From Dysgonomonas sp. UBA7710 (GTDB taxonomy: Bacteria; Bacteroidota; Bacteroidia; Bacteroidales; Dysgonomonadaceae), in NCBI RefSeq assembly GCF_002482385.1, contig NZ_DLFW01000046.1, forward strand, positions 62,001-126,000: 64,000 nt of DNA, read 5' to 3'. The translations under genes and the position numbers were made by a program. This document shows, piece by piece, positions 9,646 through 17,270 of this stretch (position 1 is its first letter; every line of letters begins with the position of its first letter). The notes under the pieces were generated by a model. The model made no database searches, was not told the origin of the DNA, and was given only the letters and a program-made list of their open reading frames with translations.

Positions 9646-11553
9646 TCAGTCGTTCATCGAAATGAGAAACTCTTCATTATTTATTGTTTTTCTCAACCTG
9701 TTTTCAAGGAACTGCATTGCCTCTACCGAATTCATATCCGATAAGAAGTTACGCAGAACCCACATACGGCTGAGTGTATCGTTGCTAAGCAGCAGGTCGT
9801 CGCGACGTGTACTGGATGCAATGATATCCACAGCAGGGAAGATACGTTTGTTGGACAGTTTACGGTCGAGTTGAAGTTCCATATTACCTGTACCTTTAAA
9901 TTCTTCGAAGATAACATCATCCATTTTAGAACCTGTTTCTGTAAGCGCAGTAGCTATAATGGTAAGTGAACCTCCGTTCTCTATATTACGGGCAGCCCCG
10001 AAGAAACGTTTCGGTTTGTGCAGGGCATTGGCATCCACACCCCCGGTCAATACTTTACCCGATGCCGGTTGTACTGTATTGTAAGCACGTGCCAGACGGG
10101 TAATGGAATCAAGGAGGATAACCACGTCATGCCCGCATTCTACCATGCGTTTAGCTTTATTGAGTACTATTTCCGCTATTTTTACGTGACGGTCGGCAGG
10201 TTCATCAAATGTAGAAGCAATCACCTCTGCATTTACACTGCGTTCCATGTCTGTTACCTCTTCAGGACGTTCATCGATAAGAAGTACAATCATATATACT
10301 TCAGGATGGTTGTCGGCAATAGCGTTTGCAATATCTTTCAGTAATGTAGTCTTACCTGTTTTTGGCTGCGCAACAATAAGTCCACGCTGTCCTTTCCCTA
10401 TCGGAGAGAATAAATCCACTACACGGCACGATAAGTTATCGTTGCGGCCCTTTGTGAGCTTAAATTTCTCATCAGGGAAGAGTGGTTTCAGATGGTCGAA
10501 CGGGACACGGTCACGAACTTCGTCCGGTGTGCGCCCATTAATTCTGTCTACTTTTACTAAAGGAAAGAATTTCTCCGATTCTTTTGGAGGACGGATAGGG
10601 CCTTCCACGATATCTCCTGTTTTAAGACCGAATAGACGGATCTGCGATTGAGAAATATAAACATCGTCAGGAGAAGACATATAATTATAATCGGATGAAC
10701 GTAAAAATCCGTAACCTTCCTGCATAATTTCGAGTACGCCGGTAGCATTCAATATACCTTCGAAATCGAATTGTTTATTATCTTGTTGCTGATTATTTTG
10801 TTTCTGATTATTATTGTTATGTTGTTGATTTTGTTGTGGCTGTTTGGCTGCCGGTTTTGCAGGGATTTCAGGCACTATAATTTCGACAGGTGTAACTTCT
10901 GAGTCTACTTCCAGAGGGGTAAGCAAAGGTAATCCCGGAATAGGTTCCTGCGGTTCTTCTTCTCTTACCTTATTTGAACGGAAAACCAGTTGGGTTGGTT
11001 TTGCTGCCGGTTGTTGTGGCTTAGCTTCGGCTTCAGGTTTATTTTCCTTCGGCTCTCCGTTATTCTTTTTAACAATAATTTCCTTCTGCGGAGCTTTTTC
11101 AGCAGCTACAACAGGTGCAGGAACTTCTTTTTTCTCTGCAACAGGGGTTTTAACCGGTTCCGGTTTAACTTCCTTTTTCACCTCTTCCTGAGGGGTTGGT
11201 TTTGGAGTATCCTCTTTCTTGGGTTGTACGGCTGCTACTTTTTCTTTTACAGGAGCAGGAGGTGTGGTTTGAGGTTTAGGAGTTTGGTCCTGTTTTTTTG
11301 TTTGATTCTGGGCTTTTTGTTTTCCTTTAGCAGCAGCTTGCGATTTTTTCTGCTGTTGTTCTATCCTATCTTCACTTTGGTAGCTTTCCGAATTTTTATT
11401 CTTAGCTTCCATAATGGCCTGTTCATCTAATATCTTATAGATAAGTTCGTCTTTTTTATAAGCGTCAGGCCGTCTGATTCCAAGTTCTTTAGCGATAGTT
11501 CTTAGTTCTATTGTGAGCTTTTCGTTAAGCTCAAGAATGTTATATATACGCAT
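9646..11553 (-). CDS. rho: Transcription termination factor Rho with long disordered insert
   Basis: Rho is a hexameric RNA-dependent ATPase that terminates untranslated transcripts. This 635-residue form (E. coli Rho is 419) has a helical Rho_N domain at residues 1-45, a low-complexity segment of about 210 residues (roughly 50-262) rich in Lys, Pro, Glu, Gln and Asn, then the RNA-binding cold-shock-like domain (GVLEIMQEGYGFLR at 272-285) and the RecA-like motor. Walker A is QPKTGKTT near 396-403, and Walker B is VVILLDSITRLARAYN. Such inserts are known in Bacteroidota Rho and have been linked to phase separation in Bacteroides. The terminal Q/N tract (about 238-262) is the most repetitive part. 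It is monocistronic with its own terminator. Confidence 0.97.
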   Translation of the reverse strand: MRIYNILELNEKLTIELRTIAKELGIRRPDAYKKDELIYKILDEQAIMEAKNKNSESYQSEDRIEQQQKKSQAAAKGKQKAQNQTKKQDQTPKPQTTPPAPVKEKVAAVQPKKEDTPKPTPQEEVKKEVKPEPVKTPVAEKKEVPAPVVAAEKAPQKEIIVKKNNGEPKENKPEAEAKPQQPAAKPTQLVFRSNKVREEEPQEPIPGLPLLTPLEVDSEVTPVEIIVPEIPAKPAAKQPQQNQQHNNNNQKQNNQQQDNKQFDFEGILNATGVLEIMQEGYGFLRSSDYNYMSSPDDVYISQSQIRLFGLKTGDIVEGPIRPPKESEKFFPLVKVDRINGRTPDEVRDRVPFDHLKPLFPDEKFKLTKGRNDNLSCRVVDLFSPIGKGQRGLIVAQPKTGKTTLLKDIANAIADNHPEVYMIVLLIDERPEEVTDMERSVNAEVIASTFDEPADRHVKIAEIVLNKAKRMVECGHDVVILLDSITRLARAYNTVQPASGKVLTGGVDANALHKPKRFFGAARNIENGGSLTIIATALTETGSKMDDVIFEEFKGTGNMELQLDRKLSNKRIFPAVDIIASSTRRDDLLLSNDTLSRMWVLRNFLSDMNSVEAMQFLENRLRKTINNEEFLISMND

Positions 11554-11732
11554 GTATATCTATATTAAATTATACTGATTTTGTATGTATTTTCAAAAAA
11601 TAATTAAGGAATAACCTTTTGGTAGTTCAAATACTATTTATAATAATTATTATGGATTTTATTCTTTTTTAGAAGATAATAACCCAAAGTGATTATTATC
11701 ATAAAATAAAGCCTAAAAGTTTGCTCTTTTGG

Positions 11733-11803
11733 AGGTTCCTGGCGGATTCGAACCGCCGTCAACGGTTTTGCAGACCGGTGCCTAACCACTCGGCCAAGGA
11801 ACC
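11733..11803 (-). tRNA. tRNA-Cys (anticodon GCA)
   Basis: A 71-nt cloverleaf on the minus strand. The acceptor arms GGTTCCT and AGGAACC pair over 7 bp, the T arm is GGCGG-TTCGAAT-CCGCC, and the anticodon loop CTGCAAA gives GCA for cysteine. The discriminator base is U, the identity base expected for tRNA-Cys. CCA is not encoded. The first anticodon-stem pair looks mismatched. Confidence 0.95.
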
Positions 11804-11821
11804 ATTTTTGGTTAGCGAATG

Positions 11822-11852
11822 CAAAGATATAACAATTTATTCAACAGACAAG
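11822..11852 (-). promoter_or_regulatory. Promoter of tRNA-Cys
   Basis: The minus strand carries CTTG at 11849-11852, a 19-bp spacer and TATCTTTG at 11822-11829. This closely matches the Bacteroidota TTTG / TAnnTTTG promoter and ends 18 bp before the tRNA 5' end. Confidence 0.7.
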
Positions 11853-12046
11853 TTTTTATAATTTTTTTTATCCCGAAACCAAGGCTCTCTCCGGTTATAG
11901 TATAGAACACAAAAGAGATCTGATTATTATTAAATCCCGTATTTACTTATTATTTAGGATTATATGTAAATGCTGATTTGATTCTAATGTTCACCATGAT
12001 TTATCTGATAATTTCAAATTTAATAAAAATAATTTAGTTTCCATCC

Positions 12047-12448
12047 TTATTTTGGAAGCTTTAACGTATCAAACATATAAATTGTAAAAGGCGCCGGCAA
12101 ATTATATTTATGCTCCGATACCATAACATCGGCAACACCCCGGCTTAACATATCTATCTTTTTAGCAGCTGCATAAGACAGATCTATGATATATTTCTTT
12201 CTGAAGGGACCTCTGTCTATTACCCGTACTACAACCTCCTTATCATTATGTAAGTTCTTTACTTTCAATAATGTCCCAAAAGGATATGTCTTATGGGCGC
12301 ATACCATACTGTCTTTTCTGTATATCTCTCCGCTGGCAGTTTTCCTGTTATTGAATTTCGTCCCATAGAATGTTGCCTTTCCGGTATGCTGAGCATTAAC
12401 CATCAGGACTAAGATAAACAATAGGAGTATAAATACCGCTTTTTTCAT
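12047..12448 (-). CDS. rlpA: RlpA-like double-psi beta-barrel protein, exported
   Basis: This is a small exported protein of 133 residues with a cleavable signal peptide (about residues 1-19, ending VNAQ) and a single RlpA/expansin-type double-psi beta-barrel. Family hallmarks are visible: GKATFYGTKFNNRKTASGE near the start of the domain, HKTYPFGTLLKVKN, and the catalytic-type VVVRVIDRGPF. RlpA proteins bind or cleave peptidoglycan glycan strands lacking stem peptides. This copy lacks the SPOR domain of E. coli RlpA and has no lipobox, so lytic activity is inferred only. It begins 18 bp after the end of the upstream REC-PPDK gene and is probably co-transcribed with it. Confidence 0.85.
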   Translation of the reverse strand: MKKAVFILLLFILVLMVNAQHTGKATFYGTKFNNRKTASGEIYRKDSMVCAHKTYPFGTLLKVKNLHNDKEVVVRVIDRGPFRKKYIIDLSYAAAKKIDMLSRGVADVMVSEHKYNLPAPFTIYMFDTLKLPK

Positions 12449-12466
12449 AAGGTAATAATTACTTTA

Positions 12467-15424
12467 TTATTCAGGTTTCAGTACAACGCCGATCTTTTTC
12501 TTTCCGTTTATCTTTATTATGACAGGATTCGGGAAACGGACATGACGCAGGTATTCTGTTTCGTAAACAGCCGGCTGGCTGTTCAAATATTCTTCATCGA
12601 ATAGTCCGTCGTTTTGTAAAAAGGGATTAATAGAGAAATAGCCGACTCCAAAAGAGGTCAGATTCTGGAAAAAGTGCGTGCCCTGACTTGGTTCTATCTT
12701 ATAGTTATCCAACGCAATCTCTACCAGCACCCGTGCATTACTTATTTGTGGCCAGCGTACCGGTATTCCCAGCCAGGGATCACTACTCCCCCATCTTCCC
12801 GGGCCAACAAGCACATAATTCTTATCGTTATCCAGAAATTCTCTGTTTATACCATCTATCTCTGCGACAATCGATTGATTATTTGCTGCACTGAAGCTTT
12901 TGGTTTTCACATAAACTATGTCGTACACATCACTGGTTACCCCATGGCCGAGCGCACTTGTGGAATGTAATATTTCCTGTTCAGGCTTTATCTGCGACAG
13001 GTCTTCACTTTGCAACTCGCGGTTCTGTACAATAGGGCGTATCTGCAAAAGGTAGAAAGTACCTTCCCCTTTGTCTTTCAGGTCGGCGGCAAATTCTATT
13101 TCCACTGCCCGTCCCATTTCTTCCTGTCCTATCCTGAGTGTTTGCTTCAATATTTCGGCCAAAGGGAAAACATTGTGTTGCAATATATTAACAAAAGATA
13201 GGATTTTTCGCCCTCCTTCATAATAACCGTCATAAATCACCTGGTCTACCGGGTCGTAAGTAGATGATATATATTTGATAGAGCCGTCTTTTTCTGCATC
13301 TTTCAGATTCAGTTTCAACAGATTAAAACCGTCATTAGTGGAAAATTCCTTATCTGTATCTTTCATATCCAGCGCATAGAAGAAGCGTTGTGTATCTCTT
13401 AATGCAAAATCAACGGAACTTAATTGTACTATATTATGCGGATGAGCGGGCGAAAAGCGCAGGCTGGCTCCGCCTTCGACAATATATTTTCCCAGTCCCA
13501 ACACAATATTTGCAATACCTTCTTCCGGTTTTTCATTGCCTACAGGATAGAAATTAAGCGAACGGGCAACTCCCGATAATGTAGGATAGAAATGGTCTCC
13601 ATAACGGCTTCCGACAGCTTCCTGTAATACAATAGCCATTTTTTCCTGGTCAATCAGGTTTTGCGTGGCTACCATATATGTCTTGCTATCTCTGTAAAAT
13701 ACAGATGCGTAAACGGCTTTAATCGCTTTTCCTAAAAGCCCCAGCATTTCATATTTATCGGGTAGTAGTGGTATCATATATGTGGAATACACACCTGCAA
13801 ACGGTTGGTAATGGGAATCTTCCAACAAACTTGATGAGCGTACGGCTACGGGTGCCTTTACCACATCCAGAAATGCCATAAAATCTTCAATCAGGCGGTC
13901 CGGCAATCCGGCTTTAAGAAAATAACGGAGAATCTCATCGTCCGGTCTGTCGGATAGAGCTATGGGGTACAAATCGTTTATTTCCATGAATTCATCAAAG
14001 AGATCGGTGGACATAACCACTGTACGGGGAATTCTTACTACAATATTCTCGTCATCGTTCAGTTCGGTGTGTTCTTTAACAATGTTATCCATAAACGCGA
14101 TACTACGGCCTTTTCCACCTATAGATCCATCGCCCATTCGCACAAAATTGGAGAATTCATCGAACCTGTCTTTATCAAAAACGGCTACAATTCCCGAATT
14201 TTTGATACGCCGGTATTTTATTATCATATCATAGATGATCTGGCGGGCGTCTTCCACATTGTCGAAGTCAGAAATATCTATTTTCTTCAATCCTTCTGCC
14301 AGCGGAAACAGTGCACGGGAATAGAAAAAACGTGAAAAATGGTTGTGGGACATATGGTATACCAGCGAATCGGTTGGTATATTAAATATATTTTTCTGTA
14401 AATCCTTTAGGTTGCGGATACGGAATATCTCTTCCTGGGTCTCGGGATTGATAATAACGAAGTCGCCGAAACCGAAATTATTTACAACCTGTTTTCTTAA
14501 ATCGCGAGGAAAACTTTTCGAGTTTTTATCAATGAAACTGCACTCCAATTCGTCTGCATATACTTTGTTCGTTATTTCGGACGAAGTGAAGACAATCGGT
14601 TTGAAACGATCCTTTTCCTTTACCCATTTGGCAAAGTTATAACCAGCCAGTTTGTCCTTCGTCCCCCCATGCATATAGCTCATATCGGTCACTATGCCAA
14701 GTATATTATCTTTATATTCGGTATATATCCCGACAGCTTCTTCGAAGGTGCGGGCTAGCATGATTTTAGGGCGGCCACGCATACGCAACATCTGTTGGTG
14801 TTCGTTCAGGGCTTCTTTCGAAAATTCTTTCGATTCTTCCATAACTATCTTGAACAGGGTTGGCAGGGCCGATGAATAAAACCGTACCGAATCTTCGATA
14901 AGAAGGATGATCTGTACACCTACGCTTTCTGTATCATGTTCGGCATTCATTGCGTCTTCTATCAGCTTTATGATAGCCAATAGTAAATCGGGATTGCCAA
15001 GCCAGCTAAATACATAATCTACACCCGACAGGTCTTCCTGCGACAATCTCTTGGTTACTTCTCTCGAAAACGGGGTAAGAACAACAAACGGTATATCATT
15101 AAAATGTTCCTTTATATGTTTTGCCGTGGCGAACATATCCGTTTCGTCCATATTCGGCATCTGGATTATGAGTTCATAGTGATTCTCACTAAGTTCGGTC
15201 AGAGCCTCTTCTTCAGTAACTACTTGTGTAAAACGTGGCGGATAGTTCAGGTTAAGGGACGTATATTCATTAAAGATCTGTTCGTCGATACGTCCGTCGT
15301 CTTCGAGAATAAAAGAATCATATTTGGTTGCTATCAGCAAAACATTATAGATCCGCTTATTCATAAGGTTGGCGAACGAAGTGTCTTTGATACGGAAATC
15401 TTTGATATCTGGTATTCGTTTCAT
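12467..15424 (-). CDS. Two receiver-like domains fused to a PEP/pyruvate-binding (PPDK_N) domain; function unknown
   Basis: The 985-residue cytosolic protein has three parts. Residues about 25-160 look like a degenerate response-regulator receiver. Residues about 170-320 look like a second receiver with acidic pair E177/D178, a phospho-acceptor candidate D247 in GIVTDMSY, T280/S281 in IVFTSS and K300 in FIDKNSK. From about 433 (GSIGGKGRSIAF) comes the ATP-grasp domain of PEP synthase and pyruvate phosphate dikinase, including APVAVRSSSLLEDS near 540. I find no phosphohistidine swivel motif (GGxTSHAA) or PEP-binding barrel, so it is unlikely to be a complete PEP synthase. Proteins annotated as PEP/pyruvate-binding domain-containing are common in Bacteroidota without assigned function. 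The gene precedes rlpA by 18 bp. Confidence 0.85.
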   Translation of the reverse strand: MKRIPDIKDFRIKDTSFANLMNKRIYNVLLIATKYDSFILEDDGRIDEQIFNEYTSLNLNYPPRFTQVVTEEEALTELSENHYELIIQMPNMDETDMFATAKHIKEHFNDIPFVVLTPFSREVTKRLSQEDLSGVDYVFSWLGNPDLLLAIIKLIEDAMNAEHDTESVGVQIILLIEDSVRFYSSALPTLFKIVMEESKEFSKEALNEHQQMLRMRGRPKIMLARTFEEAVGIYTEYKDNILGIVTDMSYMHGGTKDKLAGYNFAKWVKEKDRFKPIVFTSSEITNKVYADELECSFIDKNSKSFPRDLRKQVVNNFGFGDFVIINPETQEEIFRIRNLKDLQKNIFNIPTDSLVYHMSHNHFSRFFYSRALFPLAEGLKKIDISDFDNVEDARQIIYDMIIKYRRIKNSGIVAVFDKDRFDEFSNFVRMGDGSIGGKGRSIAFMDNIVKEHTELNDDENIVVRIPRTVVMSTDLFDEFMEINDLYPIALSDRPDDEILRYFLKAGLPDRLIEDFMAFLDVVKAPVAVRSSSLLEDSHYQPFAGVYSTYMIPLLPDKYEMLGLLGKAIKAVYASVFYRDSKTYMVATQNLIDQEKMAIVLQEAVGSRYGDHFYPTLSGVARSLNFYPVGNEKPEEGIANIVLGLGKYIVEGGASLRFSPAHPHNIVQLSSVDFALRDTQRFFYALDMKDTDKEFSTNDGFNLLKLNLKDAEKDGSIKYISSTYDPVDQVIYDGYYEGGRKILSFVNILQHNVFPLAEILKQTLRIGQEEMGRAVEIEFAADLKDKGEGTFYLLQIRPIVQNRELQSEDLSQIKPEQEILHSTSALGHGVTSDVYDIVYVKTKSFSAANNQSIVAEIDGINREFLDNDKNYVLVGPGRWGSSDPWLGIPVRWPQISNARVLVEIALDNYKIEPSQGTHFFQNLTSFGVGYFSINPFLQNDGLFDEEYLNSQPAVYETEYLRHVRFPNPVIIKINGKKKIGVVLKPE

Positions 15425-15520
15425 AAAAAACAGTTACAGTTATTAGTTACGAGTTGCCAGTCTGTCTTTAATAAAATATTTTCCGGCAGACTTTCGTTTA
15501 TCAGGATAATATATACGCAA

Positions 15521-15528
15521 CAAATATA
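15521..15528 (-). promoter_or_regulatory. Putative -7 element upstream of the REC-PPDK_N gene
   Basis: The minus strand reads TATATTTG, matching TAnnTTTG, about 97 bp before the start codon. No convincing TTTG lies at the expected distance upstream, so this is tentative. Confidence 0.35.
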
Positions 15529-15640
15529 ATGCAAAAAAAGAAGCCGGATATAAAATCTGCTCAGCTTCTCTTATTCTTTTAATCTATATCTTTTAATATT
15601 CTAAACGAAATAAGTCTTTTTTTACTCCATAATAGTATAT

Positions 15641-15672
15641 AAAAAGGGACGGCTTATTTAACCGTCCCTTTT
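15641..15672 (-). terminator. Intrinsic terminator after the beta-helix lipoprotein gene
   Basis: The stem AAAAGGGACGG pairs with CCGTCCCTTTT around a 9-nt loop (arms 15662-15672 and 15642-15652). On the minus strand it is followed by further T residues. It lies 20 bp past the stop at 15692 and closes the TonB receptor-lipoprotein operon. Confidence 0.85.
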
Positions 15673-15691
15673 ATGAAAAATTGAAGTAATA

Positions 15692-17227
15692 TTAATAAGT
15701 AGTGTTTTGAGGGTCAAAATTTGTCCATCCTTTCAGCCAGTTGTCATTATCCGAGTCGCTGGCAAAAGCTCCTGAATAATTTACTATAGTGAAGAATGAA
15801 TCGTTTAGCGAGGCATCTGTAAATGCACCTAAGCCAAGAACCGGACTTCCTGTAACAGGTCCATAGTTAGGATTGGCTTCTTTGCTGTTAGGCTGTTTCA
15901 GTTTGAGGTCCGATATATTATTCAGAATCGTGTTATTGTTGCCTTCTTTTTTAAAGAATGTACTGGAGAATGAAGCTTTTGTAGCGTCGGTAACATTCGT
16001 TCCGTCTGTAGATAACTGGTCTGTCCATCCATTAGCCTGCTTGTTGATATCAGAACCTACGATTCCCATTCCGGCGAATACATTATTTTGTAATTTAAGT
16101 ATGCCGTCTGTAGCCCATGTTTGAGTAGTACCTTTTTGATTGTCTAACAACAGGCCTACCGGATATCCTGTAGCAACGGAATTGAAGAGATTCAGACGTG
16201 AGTTGCGGCGAATTTGTATTGCTGCCTGGAATATACCAAGTCTTGATCCATTGTTAGGATTCAGCCCGTCACCTGTAATATACTGTGTGGTATTAGCAAA
16301 ATCCGTAGTCTGTCCCATTGGGCCTATCAGAGTGACATTACTGAATACGGCTTTAGTATATGGTTCGTCAGTTGTACCATTTGCATTGTTATCGGATTCA
16401 AAACCATTTGATAAGGATTGGTCTGCTATTTTCGGATTTTTAACTGACAAAAGGAATTGCAATTTACCTGAATATCCATTGTCTGTATCGAAATCGTCAT
16501 CCCATCCGTGATATGCTACAAGGTATTTTGCATTTACTGTTCCGCCAAACCACTCAAAGGAATCGTCATTACTATAAGATACCTGTACGTGGTCTATCTG
16601 TGTACCGCGACCTACCGATCCCATTGTCAGACCGTTTATTTCCTGATCGGTAGCAAACGGATAACCGGCATATTCTATTCTCACATAGCTAATTACACCT
16701 GAATTATCTTCGTCGTTGTTTCCTCCATGCTTGGCGTCTACTCCGCCTTCTATCTGCATTCCGTCTACTATATCAATGTTATTTTTAGCTCTACCGCATA
16801 GGATAATACCTCCCCAGTCACCCGGTTTACGACTTCCTTTTGCCTGATTGGATGTAAATATGATAGGTTCGGCAGCAGTTCCTTTAGCTATCAGTTTTCC
16901 TCCTCTTTTAGCTATCAGGGCTGCTTTGGTTTCTTTATCTCCTTTTATGACTGTTCCCGGCTCTATCGTAAGAGTAGCTCCATCTTCAATATATACCCAG
17001 CCTTTGAGTACATAAGTTCCTTTTCTGATTGTATGGCTTTCTTTTACAAAGAAATTTTGTTCCCCATTACCGATTTCTGTTCCGTTATTAAACAGGATTT
17101 GTTCGGTTTCTTCTCCGCCTCCGTTTCCACCATCTGTATCGTCATTGCTATCCGAGCATGCCGGAAACAAAGCTATACATGCAATAAAAAATGCGCTTTT
17201 AAATAAACTTAAAGTTTTCATAATCAA
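15692..17227 (-). CDS. Secreted lipoprotein with beta-helix-like fold, partner of a TonB receptor
   Basis: The 511-residue product begins with a lipoprotein signal (lipobox LFPAC, then SDSND) and an Asp/Gly/Glu-rich linker (about residues 26-42), so it is probably anchored to the outer membrane and exposed on the surface. The body has repeated short beta-strand segments (YVLKGWVYIEDGATLTIEPGTVIKG, KRGGKLIAKGTAAEP and similar) that suggest a right-handed beta-helix. I see no catalytic motif that I can name. It follows the TonB-dependent receptor by 43 bp and shares its terminator, so it may act as the surface capture partner of that receptor in place of a SusD. A Met two codons in (17221) is an equally good start. 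Substrate unknown. Confidence 0.75.
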   Translation of the reverse strand: MIMKTLSLFKSAFFIACIALFPACSDSNDDTDGGNGGGEETEQILFNNGTEIGNGEQNFFVKESHTIRKGTYVLKGWVYIEDGATLTIEPGTVIKGDKETKAALIAKRGGKLIAKGTAAEPIIFTSNQAKGSRKPGDWGGIILCGRAKNNIDIVDGMQIEGGVDAKHGGNNDEDNSGVISYVRIEYAGYPFATDQEINGLTMGSVGRGTQIDHVQVSYSNDDSFEWFGGTVNAKYLVAYHGWDDDFDTDNGYSGKLQFLLSVKNPKIADQSLSNGFESDNNANGTTDEPYTKAVFSNVTLIGPMGQTTDFANTTQYITGDGLNPNNGSRLGIFQAAIQIRRNSRLNLFNSVATGYPVGLLLDNQKGTTQTWATDGILKLQNNVFAGMGIVGSDINKQANGWTDQLSTDGTNVTDATKASFSSTFFKKEGNNNTILNNISDLKLKQPNSKEANPNYGPVTGSPVLGLGAFTDASLNDSFFTIVNYSGAFASDSDNDNWLKGWTNFDPQNTTY

Positions 17228-17270
17228 TATTATTAAAAAATGTTTTACTATTTGATACCTATATGTGTAA

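Noticed and set aside
10844..11430. Long plus-strand open frames opposite the Rho insert
   Set aside because: They are antisense shadows of the low-complexity rho segment, with Phe/Ser-rich composition and no start context.
12467..15424. Annotation as a complete PEP synthase
   Set aside because: The phosphohistidine swivel motif and the PEP-binding barrel are absent, and receiver-like domains replace the normal N-terminus.
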